DNA from: Rhabditoides inermis
Lineage: Eukaryota; Nematoda; Chromadorea; Rhabditida; Rhabditidae
Assembly: GCA_963966185.1 (NCBI GenBank)
Contig: CAWZYM010000019.1
Span: 62,501 to 126,500, forward strand
DNA: 64,000 nt
Direction of reading: 5' to 3'
Under the pieces are notes generated by a model. It was not told the DNA's origin. It worked only from the letters and a program-made list of their open reading frames with translations, and ran no database searches. Of the stretch, positions 33,515-44,374 are shown piece after piece (position 1 is the stretch's first letter; each line of letters begins with the position of its first letter). The position numbers and the translations under genes were made by a program.

Positions 33515-34813
33515 ATGTTGTGCTCTTTTGCCACAATGGCGTTCTTTTTTTCGTGTTTTTCATTATTTATTTTGTTTGATTTGTTTGTTTGTTTCATTTC
33601 ATTTTATAAGTGTATTTCATCAAGCTTTAAACAAACTCCGAGTATGAGCATTGTCACTCTAAACCCAGTTGAGTCGCCGATAGAGTATCACCGTCCTGTG
33701 TATGGATTGTTTCCGTTTTGTTTTGTTGTAGCACTTATATCGTGTATTGTTATGGATCGATCTTCTCTATGCACAATGTTGATAGAAGAGCGGCGGCCCG
33801 TGGACGCGGTGATCGAGCGCGGCCACGTCCCCCGATAGCATCTCCACGAAGTGCTGCCCGCAGTACAGGTACGAAAAGCGCGCCTCACACTCAGGTTGAC
33901 ATCGTTGTTTTGACTGAACGTTTATGTTTAGGGTAACGGACGAGTTGTGTCCGCCGTGATTCCGCGCGGATGCGTTCTCGTCTGCAATGCCGGCAAGAAG
34001 TCGCCGTCTCCCGATCATTGCGAGTGGTAATTGTGAGTGGGAGAGGCAGGGAAGAGATAGGAAGGGTATAATAGGGGAGGATATAGGATTCCATTCAGTG
34101 TTCGATACTTATTCAGGTTCGCTCATGTTGTTGTCGACATTCGCTGTCAGTTAGACCCGCCGATACTATATGTTTATATAATTGTTGTGTTGACTGATGT
34201 GATTGTAGGCGCTTTGAGGAGGTGCGGGGAGGGGCAGGACGGCGCCAGCGACTCCCGGGAGTTACCAACCAGTACTACCAGTTCGATGTCCAGCACGACC
34301 CACGACCATTGCCCGCGCAAGAACAACCGGTAAGTGAACGTTTTTCACTTGTGACTCGAACTGATAGGTTTCATGTATGAGGTGTGGCTTGTATGGTGTT
34401 CGCGGTTCGTCTTGTGTGACTTGTCATCCCTAACTTACAGTGATATGATCGCGACTATGATCAGCTCGTACGGCGAGTACGTTGTCATCATTCGGCCCGT
34501 GTACGACAGCAAGAGGGGCATTTGGACGAAGAACAACTGCTGATTGGAATTCAAGGTGAGGGGTGAGGAGGAACGATGAATAGTGGAAATGGGAGGAACA
34601 GTTGAGCCTAAATAATTCTTAAACCGATTTTTTATAATTGAATTTGGCCGATGCATTGATGATGTTGACATATCGACAATTTTGAATGTTGTGTTGCAGT
34701 GTCGGCGACGGCGGTGCTCGTTGGATGTGATCAAGTTCATCGCGGAGAAGCCGGAGCTGCCGACGCTGGCCCAGAGACGCGCTCTCTTCTTCGCCCTCTT
34801 ATGCCATCTTTGA
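33515..34813 (+). pseudogene. Degenerate spliced gene with in-frame TAG and TGA
   Basis: A reading frame can be followed through several exons with good sites (TACAG|GTACGA, TGTTTAG|, TGATTGTAG|, GTAAGT, TTACAG|, TTGCAG|). Peptides include VDAVIERGHVPR, then a TAG (33836-33838), HLHEVLPAVQ, GNGRVVSAVIPRGCVLVCN, RLPGVTNQYYQFDVQHDP, GEYVVIIRPVYDSKRGIW, a TGA (34543-34545), then CSLDVIKFIAEKPELPTL and a final stop at 34811. The two internal stops suggest decay; sequencing error or recoding is possible. The exact start is not known. It sits between two G-rich fold-back elements. No family is recognised. Confidence 0.4.
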
Positions 34814-34987
34814 CTGATTTTTGACCAATTTACCTGTGCCATGTGTGATTTTTAGAGTTCACGTTGGTTGTTTCCGAATAAATATTTGACATTAATATTT
34901 GTTAATTAATGATGCAACGAGAGAATATGGCAAAGTGAACCGGTGGAGGCGTCTGGAAAAGGGGGCGGGGCTTATCGGAGAGAAATT

Positions 34988-35158
34988 CTGCGGGTGGGGC
35001 GCGGGTGAGGTGCGGTTGATCTGCGGGTGGGGTGCGGGTGGGGCGCGGGTGAGCTGCGGGTGGGGTGCAGGTGGGGCGCGGGCCGTCAACTAGTCGTCAG
35101 CCACCCGCGCCCCACCCGCGTCCCACCCGCGCCCCACCCGCACGCTGTAGTCATTGAT
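34988..35158. repeat. G-rich fold-back element (right copy)
   Basis: The left arm is GCGGGTGGGGCGCGGGTGAG-type words. The right arm is the complement (CCACCCGCGCCCCACCCGC), with a short centre near 35090. The right end reads CACGCTGTAGTCA, the complement of the left copy's start, so the two copies are related and lie in opposite orientation. Confidence 0.75.
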
Positions 35159-35394
35159 GCAGAAAACTGAAAGCGCGCCTTCACATTATTGGAAAGAGGT
35201 AGTAAATTGGATTAAAAATTGAAACGGACCTTTCTCTTTTTCTCTTTCCTTTTTTTGGTTCTGAAAGCATGGTTTGAATCTTTAATCTTATAACATTCTT
35301 AAAAGTGTTCAGGGCTGACCTTTTTCGATATTCTCTTCATTCACATACGTTACTGTACTTGTGGATTGTACCTTGTAGTTGGGGGAAGAAAATG

Positions 35395-35431
<37 letters not shown>

Positions 35432-36089
35432 GAGAGGGAGGGGGATAGACAAAGGAGGAGTGGAAGGAGTGGAAAGAGAAGGAAGAGGGAAAACGTTGGA
35501 GAGAGAATGGAGGGGAGAGAGAAGAGAGGAAATGAGAGAATGGAGAGAAGATATGTCAGATGTAAAAGAACTATCATCGAGAGAGAGAAAGTTGGGGGAC
35601 CGGTCAGGACGAGAACAGATTGGCAGGACTTGAAGACATGGGACTACGGCTGAAATGACTACATGTGTACCGGTACCCGGTAGAGGTACTGTATCCTATT
35701 ATTGTATCTAACCGTGTACCTGGTACTGTGACACGAAATATACATTATATAAATTAAATAGTACGTTTCCGCAATTACAAATCCCGATGAACTCTGTTCT
35801 CCCGTTCTCTATTCATTTTTGAGAAGAGTGGGCGGAGGTGCACTTGCAGCAAGTATGTACTCAAAGGAAATATTGGCGACATGCCAACCTGGTTGTGCCA
35901 ACATTCGATGTACGTCACATAAACTTTATTACATATCGTGCGATGAGATACCCGTGCAGGATTCGGGGGGAAGCAAGTGTGTCAACAGAGAATCAAAGGG
36001 GAAGGGAAACGAATTCACGGGTTGAGCGACGGCGCCGTATGTGACTATGCTATGTACAATATACTGTTCTGTGTTGTGTGAGCTGTATG
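35159..36089. other. Intergenic, GA tract only
   Basis: Contains a (GA)n tract near 35400 and GA-rich flanks to 35560. No supported gene. The 3' end of the CUB/LDLa gene lies at its right edge. Confidence 0.4.
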
Positions 36090-36779
36090 TTACACCCAAG
36101 ACTCGGACGAATCCAGTCGCTCGTGCGACTCTGTGGGCGGAGCTTGCGAGCGCGACGCGCCACTAGATGTGGGCGGGGCGTGTGTGGGCGGGGCATCGTC
36201 GATCTCGTCGAACGCCGGAGGCGGCAGCGGCGACGCAGGCGTTGACGGGTTCGAATCCTGCGAGGATCGGCGGAACGCGGCGTTGCTATACGCGGGCATC
36301 GGCGAGACGTCCGTCGTCACCTGCAACTCTCTCTCACTCTCTCCCTCACTCACACCTGTCCCAGACTCACCTGCGGGTGTTTGAGTGCGTCGTCGTAGCA
36401 GGGCGGCGCTTCGATGACCGACACGTGCTGTTCGGGAAGCACGTAGAACCGCCTCTCTCCCACTGTCTGCATCTGGGGAGCAGTCGATTCGTACGGAGGC
36501 TGACCGGGTGCGGCGGCAGCAGCCTCCGAGGGGGTGCGGCGACGGTAGAACCTGGAGGGGCAGGGTGGAGAGAGAGGGGAGAAGGGAGGGAGGGAGGGAG
36601 AGAGGGAGGGAGAGATAGAAGGGGAAGAAGGGAGGGAGAAAGGGAAAGAGGGAGAGAGGGAGAGAGTACTCACTTGCTCATGGCAGCCGTACTGGCGATG
36701 AGCAGGACTATGAGGCCACACACTCCCACGACAAGAGCGACCAGGCCAGCGACATCCGTCTCCTCGCTGGAATAGGAGC

Positions 36780-36813
<34 letters not shown>

Positions 36814-36896
36814 GCCTCTCTCCCTCCCTCTATCTCTCTCTCTCTCTCTGTATTTCTGTATTTCTCTCTCCTCCTTCTCCTTCTCCTTCTCCTTCT

Positions 36897-36943
<47 letters not shown>

Positions 36944-37140
36944 ACTCTCTCTCACTCTTACCCCGCCCTGTATTCTCCGCCGTTCGGCCGCATACACTGC
37001 TCATCCGAGCCATCTCCGCAGTGGTCCACACCATCGCAGCGCAGAGACGCCTGGAATAGGAGACTCTCTCCCCCTCTCTCTCTCTCTCTCTCTCTTTCTC
37101 TATCTCTCTCCTCTCCTTCTTTCCTCTCTCTCTCTCCCCT

Positions 37141-37171
<31 letters not shown>

Positions 37172-40127
37172 CAGTCTACCACTTTCTGTACGAATTAATA
37201 TTTTCTCTTTCTCCCTCTCTTCTCTTCTTCTCTCAACGTCTCTTTTTCTCTTCCTCTCTCCTTCTCTCCCTCTCTTCTCTTCCTCTCTCTCAACGTCTCT
37301 TTTTCTCTTCCTCTCTCCTTCTCTCCCTCTCTTCTATTCCTCTCTCTCTCTCCGCCTCTTTCTCTCTCCCTCTCTCCTTCTCTCTCTACCTTGATGCATC
37401 TGGCGTTCTCGCAGTGGAACTCTCCCAATCCGGGGCACTGTTGCGTGGCCCAGCGATAGAACTGCGCGAAGACCAGCGAGAGATAGGAGCTGCAAAGAAT
37501 GGAGAATTACTTAAGAGTATCTGTCCTCTTTCAGTTTCCACGCTATCCCTCCTTCACTTCGTTCAATGACGCTGACTTAGTCCGGACTCAAAATCCGGAC
37601 TTGGACTGAGGTCGAAGAGTCACTCACTTCTCCTGTACGTATCCCTGCAGTCGGATGTAGAATGCGGGGGCGGAGAGGCCAGTGGTGAAGCCGTGCCTGC
37701 AATTCTCATGTCATATCAACTGGTGTGCATCGTAAAATGTGAAGCAAATCGGCTCATCTATGGTAAACGAGTCAAGAATCGCTAGGCGAATAGCTTCAAT
37801 CGGGAAGCAAATCATGTAAGGTTAGTGAGTGAGTGAGTGAGTGAGTGTGAGTGAACAGGGTCAATGAGTAGTGAGTAGTGAGTGAGTGTGAGTGAGCGTG
37901 AGTGAGTGTGAGTGAGTGAGTGCACTCACTGGGGTGCAGTAGTGGTAGTGATGGGTGGGGGATGGGTGCGGGTGGGCTTGCCAATGTCAGATATGGTCGC
38001 ATCACCCAGCCATTGTCTACAACAAAGTACACGTATGACGCACAGTGCACACATCATATACAGTTATTCAACAACAAGTATTGTCGGCTGTTGTATAGAA
38101 TCAGACAAGTTTCACATATCCCACACACGCTGGTTTAAATCTCCTCCCCTATTTCTAATTCCGAATATGGTGGTACCAGGTTTTAAAGGGAGTGTACCCT
38201 CTGGTTTTCGAATTTGAGTTAGCATCAGAATATTGAACTATGTCAGAAATAGCGTACTTTCTCATAGAAAAGTTATGCTCAAGTCGCCTTGAAGATTGTT
38301 GGATTTTCGCTGGAATACGCTCTTTCTAGAGAAAAGTGTGCAGAAATGTGCACAAACGTGCACAGTTGATGATGGTTTCTCCAACGTCCCGCCATTTGCG
38401 GCATATGGTCCAATTGACAAAAGTGTATCATTTTTTTAATGTATTTTCACATTCGATGCTAACTCTTCGAAAATGAACTTCGAAAACCAGAGGGTACACT
38501 CCCTTTAACCCAGAATCGGTATTTGCCCACCTCGGCTGTCTATATCCGAGCTCCGCCGGCGTGTTTGTCTCGGATAGAATGAGGAGTCGGTCGTCGATCG
38601 AAGCCCCGCCCTCCCGGACCTCCAGATGCACGCCCCGACCACGCAGACCGAACGAGTCGATCTGGAAGGCTCCTTCTCTCCCTCTCCCCCCCCCTCTCTC
38701 TCTCCCTCTCTCTCTCCCTCTCTCTCTCCCCCCTCTCTCCCTGTCCCACCTTGAGGTAGACCCTGTCGAACGCCGTCCGGTCCCTTCTGTCCTCTCTTCC
38801 AATGATCCACACACAGTCCACGTATCTGTCCAGCCCCCCTCGAAGATCGTCCAGTCGAAGCTCGCCGCCGTACGAATCGATCAGCTGGTCACAGTCTGGA
38901 AAGTCTCTCTCTCTCTCTCTCTCCCCCTCTTCCACACTCACCCCTCTCATCCGGTCGCTCTGCCCACTCGTCCACTCGCGAGACAAACGAGTACTTGGCG
39001 CGGAATCCCACCTGATAAGAATGACAATGAACACAATAACGCTTGAAGAAAGACTGCAACGTACGGGATGCGTGTATCCGTTCGCCTTGAATGTGACGGT
39101 GATGGAGTCTCCCGTAGATTGGAGGGCGGGCGGGCGGCGGCGAGAGGAGGAAGAGGAGAAGAGGAGAGAGGAGTCAGAGTCGAGGATCTGGAAAGAGGGA
39201 TGTTGAGAGGGAGAGGAGGGAGAGAGAGAGAGATAGAGAGAGAAAGAGAGAGGAAGAGAGAAAGAGAGAGAGAGGGGGGAGAGAGAGAGACTGCCTCGCC
39301 TGTATCTCGCTGTGCAGATGCATCCGGAAGTCGTCCCACTGTAGCCGCACCCGACCGCCCTCCCTGTTCACTAGACGGTACGTCTTCTCCAGTCGACGGG
39401 GATAGGGCGAAGGATACCTGAACAGGTGAGCACATCCGATGACGTCATGCTCACCTGGGCGACTCGATGAAGCCGGGTTCGTCACCGTTTTTGCCGGCGA
39501 CTTCGAGAATGGAGGGGAGGGAGCGGATGTGGAGAGGGAACAGCTTCTGAATAGACAGTGATCATTTGGCATCTTCAAAGAGTACCGAAGAAATATTTTT
39601 TAAGAATCGCATTTTAAAATCAGACAGAGACAAGAAATTGTAGACAAAAATATATGAGTGGAAAAGGGAGTTTTGAAGATACAAATACAACGGACATGTG
39701 TAACAATTGCTTCTTGTCCTATCCCTGTGTTGGATTTTCAGTTTTCAGTCGTTCCCACCCAAATATATAACAAGAACATACGTCGACGAACTGCTTGTTC
39801 TTTCCCTGCAGGTTGCGCATCTCCACTCGGATCAGAGCATCTCCGGAAGTGGTAACATGGGTGACAGACGGGAGGGAGGACAGTAGAGAGACAGAGCTGA
39901 ACGGATTGTTCATATAATTCCACGACGATTACTGTGACCTAATTTTGTTCCGCCTTCCTAGTGGTTTGTTCGGATACCAGCTATTTATAGTATACCCCTA
40001 ATAAGATTAAGAAAAGGGAGAATGTTGTACCTGTACTCCTGCTCGAATGACATATCAGCACGCATCTCGACTACCCTCAGCTGAAGACAGGGAGCATCGG
40101 ACAGAGGGTGGCACATCGAGAGCTGAA

Positions 40128-40172
<45 letters not shown>

Positions 40173-41386
40173 TCTTCTGCCCTCTGTTCATCCCCAACTA
40201 TACGTAGCTACTGCCCTCCCCCCCCCGTCCCCCCTCTCCCCTCTATTGTGGTGCGCGCCCGCTCGGCTCTTTCATCGCTCCACTGATCCACAATAGAGTG
40301 ACCGCAGTTGCACACAAATGGACCGGCGCTGATTGTTGTGTCATGAACGATATGCGATTGCGAACACATCATTGCAATTACAGACATGACCAATTATATC
40401 GTGTGTATAATGATGCAGGACCGAATTTACAAATGTCTAGCATGACGTCGACGTACCTCTTGTCTCTGCGTGCCGCTGAGTCCCTTGCCAGCCGAGTCGG
40501 CAGTCACCTCCAGCACACATCCAGTGCATGTGGTGACACGAAGGGAACAGGAGAGGAGGGAAGGCAGAGCTCAAACATTACCATCAGTTTTTTCTCACTT
40601 TGTCATTTTATACACTCACAAAAATCCAATCGTACTATCACTCATTTTGTCCAGGTCTATCCACATCCACATTTTAGCATATTCTATCAAACATACATGC
40701 GGCATGCGATAGACCAGGGATGCGATAGACTCGAGTGCTATGCACAGCTCAATTGACACCCTTAGTGCCTTAACATCTTCAATATGTTTAACACAGCTGC
40801 ACTCACTGTTGTTTCCGTCCTGCCACATGGGTATACTGGCCGATGTTCCCTCGGGCAGAGAGCCCTGGTGGTCCCGGCCGTGGAAAGGGACCACTTCGAC
40901 TGACGGATCTGCAAACGTGTGCCGGTTCTAGTAACTATGTTCTCTCTTGACGATTAGCACTTTTCAACAAAACAATGTACGCGTGAAATTATTTTTTTCT
41001 CTTTTCTCTTCGACTCGTGCAAACTGTTCAGTAGAGATTCACATAACATAAAAGTGCTCTCAGGAATGGAGCCAGATCGTTTCAAACAACTCTCACCATG
41101 TTCCCGGGAACTTGCAGCCGAAATGTCGACGCAAAGAGGAAACGTGGTTTGCACGGCATCTGAAAGGAACAACTTTTACAGTGTTTTGTTTTTATGGTTT
41201 TGGGTTTGAATACTAATACAAATCATACTTTCTTTTCCCCGGATTTGCATCGTAGACTACATTCTATCTCTCTCTCTCCACCGACCGCGTTTCCCTTTTG
41301 TCTACTATTTGTTTGTTGTTCAAATATGCACACACGTAGAATGCGTGTACGCGCGCACGGAGAATATGTATCGAAATTGGGTCTCG

Positions 41387-41435
<49 letters not shown>

Positions 41436-41939
41436 GGTGCCATCATGACTCGCATTGAACTTCTTGAATCTCTCTGACCCCCGACCGGTCTTCTAGAAGT
41501 GTCGCGGGCCGAAAGAAGAGGGGAAGAAACATCCCTCCCCCCTTCTCTCTCTCACTACTTGTCATTCCTTTTTAACCGTGCTGTTATTGCCTTTTGCACA
41601 AGCGGCGGGCGCTATTGAACCTGGAACCGGTAAGGGGTTTACTCGAGTATAGTGGGCGGTTTTGGGAAACGGGAAATGCCCTCGGGGCGGTTTGCAACCC
41701 TATCACAACACACACACAGTTTGATACATGGCCAGTGAGCGTGTAGGTGGGAACAGAGACTAATCTCTGTTTATGCCGGGAAAACGGCGGCGGCGAGTTT
41801 GATCGCCTCAATCTCAATCAGTTTTCCCGGAACTCGAACAGTGAGTGAAAGATGAGAGACTGCCCTCTGTCCCCTGTCCCCTGTCCACTTCAGTACTACA
41901 TAGCATGCAAATATGATAGAGTGGGGCAAACAATCACTA

Positions 41940-41991
<52 letters not shown>

Positions 41992-42268
41992 GGTGTTTGG
42001 GTAGGGTGCGTGGATCGGAAATGGGATGATTCAGCGTCGTGCGCTGACATGATGTTCTATTCTATTTGATCAAGATGCAAGCCGTTACTCTCACTCTCAC
42101 ACTGCTAACGCTTTATGGCGTTTTGTAGGGAGTGGCAAGACGAGGAGAGAAGAGAGAGAGGAGAGAGAGAGAGAGAGAGGTGTCAAATGGGTTTGTGTCG
42201 ACAATATAAGGTCAAGGTCGCTTGATGCCTCCTCCAACACTGTATTCGCGTCTTCCGCTTGGCTAGCG

Positions 42269-42365
<97 letters not shown>

Positions 42366-42651
42366 GGGGGGGGGGGTGAGACTACGTCGGTTCCGGGGTG
42401 ACGACTCGCTTACGACTTACTGCATTTACTCGATTAGCGAGGTAGAACCGAGCGATAAACGTACCGCGAAATGTGAAAGACTGTATATTCAGCTCGTACT
42501 GTCACCTAATAACGCAGGACAAAATGCGTCACTGACAGTTCTTTTTGGACAAATGCACCAATGTTTCTTTCACTTTTGACCCTGCAATTTCATTCAATTT
42601 ACGATTACAACGAGAGTTCACAGAGTGCACAAGGACAGAAAAGAGGAGAGC

Positions 42652-42690
<39 letters not shown>

Positions 42691-42833
42691 TCTCTCAATT
42701 GATGCGCGCATCGGAAATGGTAAGCGGATTGCGAGATTTAAATGCAAAATGCTCTCATCACTCCAAAACGGGGCAAAATACAACACAGGCATTATCGAGT
42801 TCGGCTACCGAATATGTCTGGTGGTGATGTCAT

Positions 42834-42875
<42 letters not shown>

Positions 42876-43656
42876 GAGAGAGAATAGAGATCGTGATCAT
42901 GTCAGTACAACCTACGACAACGCGCTATCTTCCGAGTTATTGTAACAAATCTCTCATCTACAACAACATCAGTATATCACTCAGAACCGTTGTAAATGTA
43001 CCTACCACATCAAACAACGCTTTGGTGTCCACTTTTATAACAACGCGTGTCCAAATCCGTTATTGTTCAAATCAATCGACAAACTTACAATCAAACTTCG
43101 ACCGAGTTCTCCTTCAGCTATCAGTCTGATACTCAGCCGTTCTACGCAGCGAATCTCGACGCTGCACACGCTGTTTGCGTATTTGTTTTCAGCGTTGTTG
43201 GCAAATGCGAGGCGGCATGCGCAGAGAGAAACCAGCTTCTAGAGGGAGAGAGGGGAGAGAGTGCGGAGACGCGAGAGGGAGCAGAGGGGGAGAGGGAGAG
43301 AGAGTGGAGAGGGTGGAGGGAGGGTAGAGGGAGAGGGACCAGTCGACGGGATGATCTGATATCAGCTAGTGCCACGCCGACCGAGACACTCTACTACGAT
43401 CTCTGCCAGACGAAATATAAAAAAAGTCGACAGTCCTATCCAAACAGAGAGAAAACGGCAAGCCTACATGCCTAACTCTCACTTTTAGTCACATTCTGAT
43501 CTGCAATGCTCGAAAAAGTAGCAGTTCGCCTAACAAGACCGTAATAGGTTTCCAATTACAGTAATTGCAATACAATTCCCAAAACGCGATCAAATCCAAA
43601 AGCCAACCTTGAGTGGAAAAGGAAACGAGTAGGAGTACTGGTAACAGCCGCCTCAT
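36090..43656 (-). CDS. CUB-LDLa single-pass transmembrane receptor-like protein
   Basis: About eighteen exons on the minus strand, roughly 650-700 residues. A signal-peptide exon ([16 protein letters not shown], 43608-43656, 49 nt) is in phase with the next exon 2.4 kb away ([17 protein letters not shown]). A first CUB domain contains [18 protein letters not shown] and [12 protein letters not shown] second contains [15 protein letters not shown] and [14 protein letters not shown] third, divergent one ends [14 protein letters not shown]. An LDL-receptor class A module follows ([27 protein letters not shown]). Then come a TM helix ([17 protein letters not shown]) and a cytosolic tail with a [11 protein letters not shown] motif and a Pro/Ser-rich end. 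The layout resembles Culd, Neto or LEV-10-type proteins; which one is not resolved. One intron is GC-AG. A TTAA fold-back element lies in another. Confidence 0.82.
37196..37385. repeat. ~62-bp tandem duplication in CT-rich intron
   Basis: A block starting CAACGTCTCTTTTTCTCTTC is duplicated head to tail inside a pyrimidine-rich intron of the CUB/LDLa gene, just before the exon carrying the LDLa start. Confidence 0.7.
37826..37926. repeat. GTGA tetranucleotide array
   Basis: Imperfect GTGA/GTGT repeats lie at an exon-intron edge of the CUB/LDLa gene. On the coding strand this is CACTCACT-type, and the donor of the PITTTTAPQ exon is embedded in it. Confidence 0.85.
38183..38508. repeat. TTAA-flanked inverted-repeat element (A)
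   Basis: The ends are TTAAAGGGAGTGTACCCTCT on the left and the exact complement on the right, extending through GGTTTTCGAA. The element is about 326 bp and non-coding, within an intron of the CUB/LDLa gene. TTAA at both ends suggests a piggyBac-type target site or a TA-target element with an inverted TTAAAGG terminus. Confidence 0.8.
41430..43607. other. Long first intron of the CUB/LDLa gene
   Basis: About 2.4 kb lie between the signal-peptide exon and the next exon. It contains (CT)n at 41395-41430 and 41943-41987, a 90-bp (GA)n at 42272 and more GA/CT tracts at 42655 and 42838. No coding exon or RNA gene is supported. Confidence 0.45.
42272..42376. repeat. (GA)45 followed by G10
   Basis: The longest uninterrupted GA run in the window passes into a GGA and a ten-base G run. 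It lies in the first intron of the CUB/LDLa gene. Confidence 0.95.
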
Positions 43657-43732
43657 TGATAATATAGTGATAGTGTCATATAGCATCACACGTGAAGTGT
43701 GCCGCCTAGAAGGGGGCGGGGCGCCAGGCAAG

Positions 43733-43785
<53 letters not shown>

Positions 43786-44374
43786 GGAGAGAGAGTTCGT
43801 TTGCTGGAACAATATTTGATCATACAGATTTATGAAATGGCGGATTCCACGCGCATTTCTTGGCTTTTTACGATCTCTGACGTCTTTCCTGGCATAAAAG
43901 CCCATTGTGCACTGACATTTCGCTTTTTCATGCAGCCTACCACATGTTTCTCTCAGCAACTGTGGACCATAAAATCACGCGTGACCACAAAATCACGATT
44001 ATGCTAATTTTCAATGCAATTTTTAAAAGTTGTGAGTCTACTGATCGGATAAATTGAAATCGAGCTACGATAAAACCTTTACTTGCATAATATATTTGAA
44101 TATGGGAAACACACAACCTCAAAACAATCCAGTCTCAGCGATCACAGCATCGAATAAATAAAGCAGCCAATAACTTCAAAGAATCGTGAATAGAGGGTAC
44201 AAATATTGAGTGAAGCTTCCGAAACGTGTAGTTATTATGAATCACAAAGTACATGAAAAATTACGTTGGCACATGAAAACGATCACACTACTTGAAGTGA
44301 AGCGAAAAGCTAGTCTAACATGATCATTATCCCGCCTGCTCCTCCTCCTCCTCCTCCTTCCCCTCCTTCTCCTC
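43657..44374. other. Gap between WDR11 3' end and CUB/LDLa start
   Basis: Both genes are on the minus strand, so this should contain the WDR11 3' UTR and the CUB/LDLa promoter. A (GA)n tract is at 43736-43782. No other feature is seen. Confidence 0.4.

Noticed and set aside
33767..34018. Minus-strand 83-codon ORF with Cys residues
   Set aside because: It overlaps the + strand exon chain and has no splice partners; kept only as a possibility.
34435..34842. Minus-strand ORF opposite the degenerate gene
   Set aside because: The + strand has consistent splice sites and more protein-like exons; the minus frame has no supporting junctions.
36241..36256. GGGTTCGAATCCTGC tRNA T-arm-like string
   Set aside because: It lies inside the last coding exon of the CUB/LDLa gene and is explained by its codons.
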